This document shows positions 51,837 through 60,651 of a DNA stretch of 64,000 nt, in pieces. The DNA is from VXYL01 sp965200375 (GTDB lineage Bacteria; Pseudomonadota; Gammaproteobacteria; Pseudomonadales; Azotimanducaceae): contig OZ241353.1 in the NCBI GenBank assembly GCA_965200375.1, positions 124,001 through 188,000 on the forward strand. Reading direction: 5' to 3'. Position numbers and translations under genes: made by a program. The notes below the pieces were generated by a model. That model was given only the letters and a program-made list of their open reading frames with translations, had not been told where the DNA came from and did no database searches. Within the stretch, counting starts at the first letter, position 1. Each line of letters starts with the position of its first letter.

Positions 51837-52176
51837 CGACGAACAGGGCGCGCAAGCGTCGGCCGACGCGCCGACTGCCGCAGCCGAGCCCGTGCCGGCT
51901 ACGCCGGAGAGCCCGGTTGCCGCGTTGGCCCCGGCACGGGAGCTCACCGGCGTAGTCACGTCCAACAAGGCAGACAAGACCGTCACCGTGCGCGTGGACC
52001 GCCGGGTGAAGCACCCGGTGTACGGCAAGTTCGTTCGCCGCTCCACCAAGCTCGCCGTCCACGACGAACGCAACGACTGTCGGGAGGGCGACACCGTGAC
52101 CATCATCGAGACGAGGCCGATCTCCAAGACCAAGTCCTGGCGCCTCGGCACCGTCGTCGAGCGCGCCGGCGCCTAA
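51826..52176 (+). CDS. rpsQ: 30S ribosomal protein S17 with N-terminal extension
   Basis: 116 aa from ATG 51826, against about 85 normally. The core begins near residue 40: ELTGVVTSNKADKTVTVRVD, KHPVYGKFVRRSTKLAVHDE. The preceding 39 residues are Ala/Pro/Glu low complexity. The true start could be further in, but no ATG or GTG with a ribosome site lies between it and the core, so the extension is probably translated. Confidence 0.9.
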   Translation: MPADDEQGAQASADAPTAAAEPVPATPESPVAALAPARELTGVVTSNKADKTVTVRVDRRVKHPVYGKFVRRSTKLAVHDERNDCREGDTVTIIETRPISKTKSWRLGTVVERAGA

Positions 52177-52215
52177 GGCGTCCGAGCCTCAAGCGGACGC
52201 GGGTGCGGGAACGCC

Positions 52216-52584
52216 ATGATCCAAGCCGAAACGATGCTCGAGATCGCCGACAACAGCGGCGCTCGGCGGGTGCAGTGCATCAAGGTGCTCGGCGGTTCCA
52301 GGCGCCGCTATGCCGGCATCGGCGACGTCGTGAAGGTGTCCGTGAAGGAAGCGATTCCTCGGGGCCGGGTGCGCAAGGGGCAAGTGATGAACGCGGTGGT
52401 GGTGCGCACCAAGCGCGGCGTCCGGCGCACCGACGGTTCCTTGATCCGTTTCGATCAGAACGCCGCGGTGCTGCTGACGGCCGCCCTGCAGCCGGTTGGC
52501 ACGCGCATCTTCGGTCCGGTCACCCGGGAACTGCGCACCGAGAACTTCATGCGCATCGTCTCGCTGGCCCCGGAAGTGCTCTAG
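52216..52584 (+). CDS. rplN: 50S ribosomal protein L14
   Basis: 122 aa: MIQAETMLEIADNSGARRVQ, the conserved IKVLGGSRRRYAGIGDVVKV, VVRTKRGVRRTDGSLIRFDQ. First gene of the spc section. Confidence 0.97.
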   Translation: MIQAETMLEIADNSGARRVQCIKVLGGSRRRYAGIGDVVKVSVKEAIPRGRVRKGQVMNAVVVRTKRGVRRTDGSLIRFDQNAAVLLTAALQPVGTRIFGPVTRELRTENFMRIVSLAPEVL

Positions 52585-52609
52585 CCGGCTTGGCTGGTTG
52601 GCGAGCGTC

Positions 52610-52924
52610 ATGCGCAGGATCCGCAGGGAGGACGAAGTGGTGGTCATCGCCGGGCGCGACAAAGGCAAGCGCGGCGAGGTGATCAGGATGGTGTCGCCGG
52701 AACGCGTGCTGGTGGCTGGCGTCAACATGGTGAAGAAGCACAAGCGCGGCAACCCGCAGACCAACGAGCAGGGCGGCATCATCGATCAGGAGGCGCCGAT
52801 CGCGATCTCGAATGTCGCGCTGTTCAACCCGGAGACGGAGAAGGCGGATCGGGTGGGCATCCGCGTCGAGGACGGCAAGCGGGTGCGCTACTTCAAGTCC
52901 ACCGGCGCCTTGGTGGACGGCTGA
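52610..52924 (+). CDS. rplX: 50S ribosomal protein L24
   Basis: 104 aa: RREDEVVVIAGRDKGKRGEV (KOW motif), KKHKRGNPQTNEQGGIIDQE, RVGIRVEDGKRVRYFKSTGA. ATG 52610. Confidence 0.96.
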   Translation: MRRIRREDEVVVIAGRDKGKRGEVIRMVSPERVLVAGVNMVKKHKRGNPQTNEQGGIIDQEAPIAISNVALFNPETEKADRVGIRVEDGKRVRYFKSTGALVDG

Positions 52925-52945
52925 GGCGTCGGAGAGGGCAAGGCC

Positions 52946-53506
52946 ATGGCAGAGGCAGCGAAGGAGAACGCGGGCCTGCGCGAGCGGTACGAGAGCGAGG
53001 TCCGCCCGGCGCTGGCGGCGCAGTTCGGATACGCCTCGCCGATGGCGGTGCCCCGGCTCGCCAAGGTGACGCTGAACATGGGCGTTGGCGACGCGGTCGG
53101 GGACCGCAAGCTGATGACAAGCGCGGTGGAGGAGCTGGGCTTGATCGCCGGCCAGCGCCCGGTGGTCACCCGGGCCCGCAAGTCCGAGGCGGGCTTCAAG
53201 ATCCGCGAGGGCTTTCCCATCGGCTGCAAGGTGACGCTGCGACGCTCCCGCATGTACGAGTTCGTCGAGCGCCTGATCGGCATCGCCATCCCCCGCATGA
53301 GGGACTTCCGGGGGCTCGATCCGCGCTCCTTCGACGGTCGGGGCAACTTCTCGATGGGCATTGCCGAACAGATCAACTTCCCCGAGATCGACTACGACAA
53401 GGTGGACCGCATCCGCGGCCTGGACATCACCGTCACCACCACCGCCAACACCAACGAAGAGGCTCTCGCCCTGCTGCGGGCGCTCAACTTCCCGTTCAGA
53501 AATTAG
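52946..53506 (+). CDS. rplE: 50S ribosomal protein L5
   Basis: 186 aa: VPRLAKVTLNMGVGDAVGDR, GQRPVVTRARKSEAGFKIRE, NFSMGIAEQINFPEIDYDKV. Binds 5S rRNA. Slightly long N-terminus. Confidence 0.97.
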   Translation: MAEAAKENAGLRERYESEVRPALAAQFGYASPMAVPRLAKVTLNMGVGDAVGDRKLMTSAVEELGLIAGQRPVVTRARKSEAGFKIREGFPIGCKVTLRRSRMYEFVERLIGIAIPRMRDFRGLDPRSFDGRGNFSMGIAEQINFPEIDYDKVDRIRGLDITVTTTANTNEEALALLRALNFPFRN

Positions 53507-53531
53507 CAGGCAACGAAGAAGCGAACCCACG

Positions 53532-53837
53532 ATGGCCAAGACCTCCATCATCGAGCGCGAAAAGAAGCGCGCCAAGATCGTGGCGAAATACGCCAGGAAG
53601 CGCGCCGAACTCAAGAAGGTCGTCGGCGACCGCCACGCATCCGACGACGAGCGCTGGCAGGCCCAGCTGCAGTTGCAGCGCCTGCCCAGGGACGCCTCCC
53701 CGGTGCGCCAGCGGCGTCGGTGCGCCATCACCGGGCGGCCTCGGGGCGTGTACCGGAAGTTCGGCCTGGGCCGCAACAAGCTGCGCGAAGCCGCCATGCG
53801 CGGCGACGTGCCCGGCCTAGTGAAAGCGAGTTGGTAG
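53532..53837 (+). CDS. rpsN: 30S ribosomal protein S14 (zinc-independent form)
   Basis: 101 aa from ATG 53532: REKKRAKIVAKYARKRAELK, RRCAITGRPRGVYRKFGLGR. The long form without CxxC zinc ligands, as in most Proteobacteria. Confidence 0.96.
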   Translation: MAKTSIIEREKKRAKIVAKYARKRAELKKVVGDRHASDDERWQAQLQLQRLPRDASPVRQRRRCAITGRPRGVYRKFGLGRNKLREAAMRGDVPGLVKASW

Positions 53838-53841
53838 CCCG

Positions 53842-54234
53842 ATGAGCCTGCAGGACCCCATCGCCGACCTGCTGACGCGCATCAGGAATGCCCAGCGCGC
53901 GCGCCATGCCACGGTGTCGTTGCCGAGTTCCAATCTGAAGACGGCCGTCTGCGATGTGCTGCGGGACGAGGGCTACATCGACGACTACCGCGTCGACGGC
54001 GACGTCAAGCCGATGGTGACGGTCACGCTGCGCTACCACGAGGGGCGGCCGGTAATCGAGGAGCTGGACCGCGTCAGTCGGCCGGGGCTGCGCATCTACA
54101 AGGCGAGCCGGGACCTGCCGCGGGTGCGCGACGGCTTCGGCGTCGCCATCGTCAGCACCAACCGCGGCGTGATGTCGGATCGCGCCGCCCGCCGGGCCGG
54201 CGTCGGCGGGGAAGTGCTATGCACCGTTTTCTAA
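53842..54234 (+). CDS. rpsH: 30S ribosomal protein S8
   Basis: 130 aa: DPIADLLTRIRNAQRARHAT, DGFGVAIVSTNRGVMSDRAA, RRAGVGGEVLCTVF. In E. coli S8 represses the spc operon. 4 bases after rpsN. Confidence 0.97.
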   Translation: MSLQDPIADLLTRIRNAQRARHATVSLPSSNLKTAVCDVLRDEGYIDDYRVDGDVKPMVTVTLRYHEGRPVIEELDRVSRPGLRIYKASRDLPRVRDGFGVAIVSTNRGVMSDRAARRAGVGGEVLCTVF

Positions 54235-54295
54235 GGGGCTGCATAGGCAAGGGGCCAGCCGGCGGCCGCAACGCGGCGCCAGCGGGAGCGAGGCG

Positions 54296-54829
54296 ATGTC
54301 GCGCATAGCCAAGAAACCCGTGCCGGTGCCGGCTGGCGTCGATGTCACGCTGGCTGCGGACCGGGTGACCGTGCAGGGCGCGAACGGGACTTTGAGCCTG
54401 CCGTTGGCGGCGGAGGTGGAAGTGGCCCGGGAGGAAGGCGCGCTGACGTTTGCCGCCCGGTCGCCGACGCGGGAGGCGAACGCCCTCGCCGGCACGATGC
54501 GTTCGCTGGTGGGCAACATGGTCGCCGGGGTCTCCGAGGGCTTCGAGAAGCGCCTCGAACTGCAGGGCGTCGGCTACCGGGCCCAGGCCCAGGGAAGGCG
54601 GTTGAGCCTGCAGCTCGGCTTCTCCCACCCCATCGACTATGCGGTGCCCGAAGGCATCGAGGTGGAAACGGCGTCGCAGACGGAAATCGTCGTCAAGGGG
54701 GCGAACAAGCAGCTCGTCGGCCAGGTGGCCGCCGAGATCCGCGGCCTCCGCCCGCCGGAGCCGTACAAAGGCAAGGGCGTGCGCTACGCCGACGAGCGGG
54801 TACGGCGGAAGGAAGGCAAGAAGAAATAA
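54296..54829 (+). CDS. rplF: 50S ribosomal protein L6
   Basis: 177 aa: SRIAKKPVPVPAGVDVTLAA, the repeated alpha/beta domains, and the finale RPPEPYKGKGVRYADERVRR. Normal length. Confidence 0.97.
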   Translation: MSRIAKKPVPVPAGVDVTLAADRVTVQGANGTLSLPLAAEVEVAREEGALTFAARSPTREANALAGTMRSLVGNMVAGVSEGFEKRLELQGVGYRAQAQGRRLSLQLGFSHPIDYAVPEGIEVETASQTEIVVKGANKQLVGQVAAEIRGLRPPEPYKGKGVRYADERVRRKEGKKK

Positions 54830-54854
54830 CGCAGCAGGAAACCGCAAGAAGAAC

Positions 54855-55220
54855 ATGGACAAACGCATCGACAAGCGGGGCAGTCGGCTGCGGCGGGCCA
54901 GGCGCGCGCGGATGAAGATCCGCGAGCGGGGCACGGTTCGGCTGACGGTGCATCGCACGCCCCGGCACATCTACGCGCAGCTCGTTGCTGGCGATGTCGC
55001 CGGGGATCGGGTGCTGGCGCAGGCGTCCACGTTGGACGGCGCACTGCGCGGCGGCGCCACCGGCAACAAGGCCGCGGCCGAAGCGGTCGGCCGGCTGATC
55101 GCCGAACGCGCGCAGGCCGCCGGCGTCGATGCCGTCGCCTTCGACCGCGCTGGCTACCGCTACCACGGGCGGGTGCAGGCGCTCGCCGAAGGCGCACGGG
55201 CCGGCGGCCTGAAATTCTAG
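54855..55220 (+). CDS. rplR: 50S ribosomal protein L18
   Basis: 121 aa from ATG 54855: LRRARRARMKIRERGTVRLT, HRTPRHIYAQLVAGD, FDRAGYRYHGRVQALAEGAR. Binds 5S rRNA. Confidence 0.96.
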   Translation: MDKRIDKRGSRLRRARRARMKIRERGTVRLTVHRTPRHIYAQLVAGDVAGDRVLAQASTLDGALRGGATGNKAAAEAVGRLIAERAQAAGVDAVAFDRAGYRYHGRVQALAEGARAGGLKF

Positions 55221-55258
55221 CGCCGCCCGGCCCACGCACGAAACAGGACAGCAAGCGC

Positions 55259-55762
55259 ATGGCGTACTCGGAAGAGATCAAAGAGGAGGGTCTGCTCGAG
55301 AAGCTCGTGCAGATCAACTACGTGAGCAAGGTGGTCAAAGGCGGCCGGCAGCGGGGCGTGACGGCGCTGGCGGTGGTGGGCGACGGCGAAGGGCGCGTCG
55401 GCTTCGGGCGCGGCAAGGCCCGGGAAACGCCAGCGGCCATCCAGAAAGCGATGGAAGCCGCCCGCCGCGACATGGTGGACGTGGAGCTCAACGGCCACAC
55501 GCTGTGGTATCGCGTCAAGGAGAGCTACGGCGCTTCCACCATCTACATGCAGCCGGCGTCCGAGGGCACCGGCATCATCGCTGGCGAGAAGATGCGCGCC
55601 GTGCTCGAGTGCGCCGGCGTGCGCAACGTGCTCGCCAAGTGCTACGGCTCCACAAATCCCACCAACGTGGTGCATGCCACCTTCAATGCGCTCACCCGCA
55701 TGAGGTCGCCGCAGATGATCGCCGCCAAGCGCGGCAAGACGGTGGCAGAGATCGCCGGCTAG
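55259..55762 (+). CDS. rpsE: 30S ribosomal protein S5
   Basis: 167 aa: LVQINYVSKVVKGGRQRGVT, ALAVVGDGEGRVGFGRGKAR, GTGIIAGEKMRAVLECAGVR. Acts in decoding fidelity. Confidence 0.97.
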   Translation: MAYSEEIKEEGLLEKLVQINYVSKVVKGGRQRGVTALAVVGDGEGRVGFGRGKARETPAAIQKAMEAARRDMVDVELNGHTLWYRVKESYGASTIYMQPASEGTGIIAGEKMRAVLECAGVRNVLAKCYGSTNPTNVVHATFNALTRMRSPQMIAAKRGKTVAEIAG

Positions 55763-55785
55763 GCGCCGGGCCGGACCAGGAGCGG

Positions 55786-55995
55786 ATGGTGGCGGAGCAG
55801 AGCAGGACGATACGGGTGCGGCTGGTGAAGTCGCCCTGGGGCCGGCTGCCGAAGCATCGGGCATGCGTCGCCGGCCTCGGCCTGCGGCGCATCGGCTCCG
55901 TGCGCGAACTGGAAGACACGCCGGCCGTGCGCGGCATGATCGACAAGGTGTACTACCTGTTGGAGGTCTCGCCAGTCGCCGCCGGCGAAGGCTAG
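55786..55995 (+). CDS. rpmD: 50S ribosomal protein L30
   Basis: 69 aa from ATG 55786 after AGGAG; GTG 55789 possible. IRVRLVKSPWGRLPKHRACV then AGLGLRRIGS, the standard L30 core. Confidence 0.93.
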   Translation: MVAEQSRTIRVRLVKSPWGRLPKHRACVAGLGLRRIGSVRELEDTPAVRGMIDKVYYLLEVSPVAAGEG

Positions 55996-56046
55996 GCGAC
56001 GGGCAGCAGCCAGCGAGTTGAGCGAGCCAGCGAGAAGGACAGCGAG

Positions 56047-56508
56047 ATGCGTCTGAACAGCATTGGCGGCCGACCCGGGGCCCGCAAGGCCCGCAAGCGG
56101 GTCGGGCGCGGCATCGCCGCCGGTGGCGGCAAGACGGCCGGCCGCGGCCACAAGGGCCAACGTTCCCGTTCCGGCGGCAACGTGCGCCCCGGCTTCGAGG
56201 GCGGCCAGCTGCCCCTGCAGAAGCGCATTCCGGCCTTCGGCTTCCGCTCGCGCATCGGCAGGAAGACCGCCGAGGTGCGGACGTCCGAACTGCGCGAGGT
56301 CGCGGCCAAGGGCGACGGCGTCGTGGATCTGGCGGCCTTGAAGGCGGCCAACGTGGTGCCCAGGAACATGGTGCGGGCGCGCATCTTCCTGTCCGGGCCG
56401 GTGGCCTGCGCGGTCACCGTGCGCGGCGCCGCGGTGCGGGTCACCAAGGGCGCCCGGGCCGCGATCGAGGCCGCCGGCGGCGGCATCGATCCGGAGACGG
56501 GCCGCTAG
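56047..56508 (+). CDS. rplO: 50S ribosomal protein L15
   Basis: 153 aa: MRLNSIGGRPGARKARKRVG, GGKTAGRGHKGQRSRSGGNV, FEGGQLPLQKRIPAFGF. 2 bases before secY. Confidence 0.96.
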   Translation: MRLNSIGGRPGARKARKRVGRGIAAGGGKTAGRGHKGQRSRSGGNVRPGFEGGQLPLQKRIPAFGFRSRIGRKTAEVRTSELREVAAKGDGVVDLAALKAANVVPRNMVRARIFLSGPVACAVTVRGAAVRVTKGARAAIEAAGGGIDPETGR

Positions 56509-56510
56509 CC

Positions 56511-57905
56511 GTGGCTTTGGCGCAGGCATTGGCGACGGCGCGGGCCGGGGCGCTCGGCGGCGGCAACCTCGCCGAGCTCCGCCAGCGCCTGCTGTTCGTG
56601 CTGTTCGCGCTGCTCGTCTACCGCATCGGCACCCACATTCCGGTGCCAGGCATCAATCCGGACCAGCTCCGCAACCTGTTCGAGGCGAATCAGGGCGGCG
56701 TCCTGGACCTCTTCAACATGTTCTCCGGCGGCGCCTTGGAGCGCATGAGCATCCTCGCGCTCGGCGTCATGCCCTACATCACCTCCAGCATCATCATGAA
56801 CCTTCTGACGATGATGTATCCGACGCTCAACCAGCTACGCAAGGAGGGGCAGGCGGGACGGCGCAAGATCACCCAGTACACGCGCTACGGCACGCTGCTG
56901 ATAGCAGTCATCCAAGGCGTTGCGCTCACCGGCACGCTGGCGGCCCAGGGTCTCGCCTTCGTCAGCGACTTCGGATTCTGGTTCGTGTCCGTCGTCACCT
57001 TGGTGACCGGTGCGCTGTTCATGATGTGGCTCGGCGAGCAGATCACCGAGCGCGGCGTCGGCAACGGCATTTCCCTGCTGATCTTCGCCGGCATCGTCTC
57101 CGGCTTTCCGGGCGCCGTGGGCCAGTCCTTCGAGGCCGCCCGCCAGGGCGACATCAACATCATCGCGCTGCTCGGCATCGCCCTGATCGGCATCGTCATC
57201 GTCGGTTTCGTGGTGTTCGTGGAGAGCGGCCAGCGCCGCATCACCGTGAACTACGCCGGACGCCAGCAGGGGCGGCGGATGCTGCAGCCGCAGAGCCAGT
57301 CGCTGCCCTTCAAGATCAACATGGCCGGCGTGATTCCGGCCATCTTCGCTTCCAGCCTGCTGCTTGCGCCGGCGTCGATGGCGCAGTGGTTCGGGCAGGC
57401 GCCGAACATGGCCTGGCTACAGGACGTGGCGCTCGAACTGTCCCCCGGGCGGCCGCTCTACATCATGCTGTTCGCCGGCGGCATCATCTTCTTCAGTTTC
57501 TTCTACACGGCGATTATGATGGACCCCAAGGAAATCGCCGACAATCTCAAGCGCCAGGGCGCCTACGTGCCGGGCATCCGGCCGGGTCAGCAGACGGCGT
57601 CCTACCTGGACGACGTCATCACCCGGCTGACCTTGTTCGGTTCCATCTACGTCGCGGCGGTGTGTCTGCTGCCGGAACTCATGGTGGTGTTCTTCAACGT
57701 CACCATGCAGCTCGGCGGCACGGCGCTGCTGATCGTCGTGGTGGTGTCGATGGACTTCATGTCGCAAGTGCAGCAGCACATGATGTCCAGCCAGTACGCC
57801 AAGCTGATGGAGAAGTCGAACCTGCGCAGCTACGGGCGCGGGCGGGCGGCGGCAGGGGGCGGCGGCGGTCGCCGAGGCGGCGGCGCCAAGCGGTCGCGGC
57901 GGTAG
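56511..57905 (+). CDS. secY: protein translocase subunit SecY
   Basis: 464 aa from GTG 56511. Ten membrane segments forming the SecYEG channel: LLFVLFALLVYRIGTHIPVP, NMFSGGALERMSILALGVMP, EQITERGVGNGISLLIFAGI, and the cytoplasmic loop VNYAGRQQGRRM. The C-terminus extends past the usual MEKSNLRSYGR end into a Gly/Arg tail (RAAAGGGGGRRGGGAKRSRR), about 20 residues longer than E. coli SecY. Confidence 0.96.
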   Translation: MALAQALATARAGALGGGNLAELRQRLLFVLFALLVYRIGTHIPVPGINPDQLRNLFEANQGGVLDLFNMFSGGALERMSILALGVMPYITSSIIMNLLTMMYPTLNQLRKEGQAGRRKITQYTRYGTLLIAVIQGVALTGTLAAQGLAFVSDFGFWFVSVVTLVTGALFMMWLGEQITERGVGNGISLLIFAGIVSGFPGAVGQSFEAARQGDINIIALLGIALIGIVIVGFVVFVESGQRRITVNYAGRQQGRRMLQPQSQSLPFKINMAGVIPAIFASSLLLAPASMAQWFGQAPNMAWLQDVALELSPGRPLYIMLFAGGIIFFSFFYTAIMMDPKEIADNLKRQGAYVPGIRPGQQTASYLDDVITRLTLFGSIYVAAVCLLPELMVVFFNVTMQLGGTALLIVVVVSMDFMSQVQQHMMSSQYAKLMEKSNLRSYGRGRAAAGGGGGRRGGGAKRSRR

Positions 57906-57954
57906 GCGGCCGCAGCCGAGCCGGGCGACGCCAAGGACAAGCGAGGAGAGAACT

Positions 57955-58071
57955 GTGAAGGTACGAGCCTCCGTGAAGAAGATGTGCCGCAACTGCAAGA
58001 TCGTGCGGCGCCGCGGCGTGCTGCGCGTGATCTGCGCCGCGGAGCCGCGGCACAAGCAGCGCCAAGGCTGA
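57955..58071 (+). CDS. rpmJ: 50S ribosomal protein L36
   Basis: 38 aa from GTG 57955, preceded by GAGGAGAG. KVRASVKKMCRNCKIVRRRG then VLRVICAAEPRHKQRQG. Zinc-binding form with Cys11, Cys14, Cys27 and His33. Standard position after secY. Confidence 0.95.
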   Translation: MKVRASVKKMCRNCKIVRRRGVLRVICAAEPRHKQRQG

Positions 58072-58106
58072 AGCAGTCGACGGCACGGGAGACAGGGGAA
58101 CCGTCA

Positions 58107-58463
58107 ATGGCCAGAATCGCAGGCATCAACCTGCCGGACAACAAGCACGCCGGCATCGCCCTCACCCATCTCTACGGGGTGGGCCGCAGCCGGGCGCAGG
58201 TGCTGTGCGAAGCCGCCGGGGTAGATCCCGCGGAGAAGCTCGGCAGCCTCGCAGAGCACCAGCTCGATGCTCTGCGCAACCATGTCTCCCGGCTCAACAT
58301 CGAAGGCGATCTGCGCCGCGAGGTGCAGCTGAACATCAAGCGCCTGATGGACCTCGGCTGCTATCGCGGCCTGCGCCATCGCCGCGGGCTGCCCGTCAAC
58401 GGCCAGCGCACCCAGAACAACGCCCGCACCCGCAAGGGGCCGCGCAAACCCATCCGCAAGTAG
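58107..58463 (+). CDS. rpsM: 30S ribosomal protein S13
   Basis: 118 aa from ATG 58107: ARIAGINLPDNKHAGIALTH, LYGVGRSRAQ (helix-hairpin-helix), RGLRHRRGLPVNGQRTQNNA. First gene of the alpha section. Confidence 0.97.
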   Translation: MARIAGINLPDNKHAGIALTHLYGVGRSRAQVLCEAAGVDPAEKLGSLAEHQLDALRNHVSRLNIEGDLRREVQLNIKRLMDLGCYRGLRHRRGLPVNGQRTQNNARTRKGPRKPIRK

Positions 58464-58537
58464 CCGTCGCCGGCGTCCGCCCGAGCAGGCCCGCCGCCCG
58501 ACAGGCGAGGACGGAACAGAACAGGAACCGCACCAGC

Positions 58538-58927
58538 ATGGCAGAGCCGACACCCACGCGCAGAAAGGGCAAGCGCACCGTCGTAGACGGCGTGGCCCAT
58601 GTGCATGCGTCCTTCAACAACACCATCATCACCATCACGGACCGGCAGGGCAACGCCTTGTGCTGGGCCACCGCCGGCGGTTCCGGCTACCGGGGCTCGC
58701 GCAAGAGCACCGCGTTCGCGGCCCAGATCGCCTCCGAGAAGGCCGCAACGGACGCCATCGAGCAGTACGGCATGCGCAGCGTGGACGTGTTCGTGAAGGG
58801 CCCCGGCCTCGGCCGCGAGTCCTCGGTGCGGGCGATGAACGCCGCCGGGCTCAAGATCAACAGCATTGCCGACGTGACGCCGGTGCCGCACAACGGCTGC
58901 CGCCCGCCGAAGCGGCGCCGCGTCTAG
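58538..58927 (+). CDS. rpsK: 30S ribosomal protein S11
   Basis: 129 aa from ATG 58538: DGVAHVHASFNNTIITITDR, SGYRGSRKSTAFAAQIASEK, VTPVPHNGCRPPKRRRV, the invariant end. Confidence 0.97.
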   Translation: MAEPTPTRRKGKRTVVDGVAHVHASFNNTIITITDRQGNALCWATAGGSGYRGSRKSTAFAAQIASEKAATDAIEQYGMRSVDVFVKGPGLGRESSVRAMNAAGLKINSIADVTPVPHNGCRPPKRRRV

Positions 58928-58948
58928 CCACCCAAGGGAGTTCGCAGC

Positions 58949-59572
58949 ATGGCTCGCTACCTAGGCCCCAAGCTCAAGCTCTGCCGCCGCGAAGGGACGG
59001 ACCTGTTCCTCAAGAGCGGCGTGAGGCCCCTCGACTCCAAGTGCCGCGCCGACGCCGTCCCCGGCCAGCACGGCGCCGCGCGGCGCCAGAAGCCGAAGGA
59101 CTACGCGGTGCAGATGCGCGAGAAGCAGAAGGTGCGCCGCTTCTACGGCGTGTTGGAGAAGCAGTTCCGCAACTACTACGCGGCCGCCGATCGGCAGAAG
59201 GGCGCCACCGGCGAGAACCTGCTGCGACTGCTCGAACGGCGGCTGGACAACGTGGTGTATCGCATGGGCTTCGGCTGCACCCGAGCCGAGAGCCGTCAGC
59301 TGGTGTCGCACAAGGCCATCCTCGTCAACGGCAAGCCGGTGAACGTTCCCTCCTACCAGGTGCATCCGGACGACACGGTGGTGGTGCGCGACGGCGCCCG
59401 CAGCCAGCTGCGCATCCGCCAGGCGTTGGAGCTGGCCGGCCAGCGCGGTGCCGTGGAGTGGGTCGAGGTGGATGCCGATGCCATGTCCGGCACCTATCGG
59501 CGGGATCCGGACCGCAGCGAGCTGCCCCAGGAAATCAACGAGAACCTGATCGTCGAGCTCTATTCCAAGTAG
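58949..59572 (+). CDS. rpsD: 30S ribosomal protein S4
   Basis: 207 aa: ARYLGPKLKLCRREGTDLFL, an N-terminal region without the zinc-ligand set, S4 domain RLDNVVYRMGFGCTRAESRQ, LVSHKAILVNGKPVN. Autoregulator of the alpha operon in E. coli. Confidence 0.97.
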   Translation: MARYLGPKLKLCRREGTDLFLKSGVRPLDSKCRADAVPGQHGAARRQKPKDYAVQMREKQKVRRFYGVLEKQFRNYYAAADRQKGATGENLLRLLERRLDNVVYRMGFGCTRAESRQLVSHKAILVNGKPVNVPSYQVHPDDTVVVRDGARSQLRIRQALELAGQRGAVEWVEVDADAMSGTYRRDPDRSELPQEINENLIVELYSK

Positions 59573-59638
59573 CGAAGCCGCCATCGAGCGCCGGCCTGGC
59601 GGGTTCGGCGCAGCCACGCACTCTACCGGAGGAATCGA

Positions 59639-60637
59639 ATGCCCCAGACGGCAACCGAGTTTCTGACGCCGCGACGCATCGACGTCCAGGAGCTGGGCAA
59701 GACCCACGCCAAAGTGACCCTCGAGCCCTTGGAGCGCGGCTTCGGCCATACCTTGGGCAATGCGCTGCGACGCATTCTGCTCTCGTCGATGCCAGGCGCC
59801 GCGATCACCGAGGTGCGAATCGACGGCGTGGAGCACGAGTACGGACCGATGCCCGGGGTGCGGGAGGACGTCGTGGACGTGCTGCTGAACCTCAAGGGCA
59901 TTGCCGTGTGCCTGCATCGCCCGGAAGGCGCCAGCATCCGCCTAGCCCGCAACGGCCCCGGCGAGGTGAGGGCCGGGGACTTCCAGCTCACCGACGCGGT
60001 GGAGATCGCCAATCCGGACCACGTCATCTGCACGTTGAACGAGAGCGGCAAGATCCGCCTGGAGGCGGAAGTGACCCAGGGCCGCGGCTACCAACCCGTG
60101 GAGTATCCCGTCGACGGCGAGGACGAAGAGGAGACCCGCCCCATCGGCGTGCTGCGCCTCGACGCCAGCTACAGTCCCATGCGCCGCGTGGCCTACGCGG
60201 TGGAGAGCGCTCGGGTGGAGCAGCGCACGGACCTCGACAAGCTCATCCTGGATCTGGAGTCCGACGGCACCATCGAACCGGAGCAGGCCATTCGCCGCGC
60301 CGCGACCATCCTGCAGCAGCAGTTGGCGGCGTTCGTGGATCTGAGCCCGGAAGGCGAGCTGCCGGTGGCCCAGAAGCGCGAGGAGGTGGATCCCGAGCTG
60401 CTGCGCCCGGTGGACGATCTGGAACTCACCGTGCGTTCCGCCAACTGCCTGAAGGCCGAGAACATCTACTACATCGGCGATCTGATTCAGCGTACCGAGA
60501 CGGACCTCCTGAAGACGCCGAACCTCGGCAAGAAGTCCTTGACGGAGATCAAGGACGTCCTTGCGACCCGCGGCCTGTCCCTCGGCATGCGGCTGGAAAA
60601 GTGGCCGCCAGCCAGCCTGCAGGCCACGGTTGGCTAG
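59639..60637 (+). CDS. rpoA: DNA-directed RNA polymerase subunit alpha
   Basis: 332 aa. The N-terminal dimerisation domain has LEPLERGFGHTLGNALRRIL then LSSMPGAAITEV. The C-terminal domain has LELTVRSANCLKAENIYYIG and LLKTPNLGKKSLTEIKDVLA for UP-element and activator contacts. GGAGG lies just before ATG 59639. Confidence 0.98.
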   Translation: MPQTATEFLTPRRIDVQELGKTHAKVTLEPLERGFGHTLGNALRRILLSSMPGAAITEVRIDGVEHEYGPMPGVREDVVDVLLNLKGIAVCLHRPEGASIRLARNGPGEVRAGDFQLTDAVEIANPDHVICTLNESGKIRLEAEVTQGRGYQPVEYPVDGEDEEETRPIGVLRLDASYSPMRRVAYAVESARVEQRTDLDKLILDLESDGTIEPEQAIRRAATILQQQLAAFVDLSPEGELPVAQKREEVDPELLRPVDDLELTVRSANCLKAENIYYIGDLIQRTETDLLKTPNLGKKSLTEIKDVLATRGLSLGMRLEKWPPASLQATVG

Positions 60638-60651
60638 CCGGACAGCCGCCG

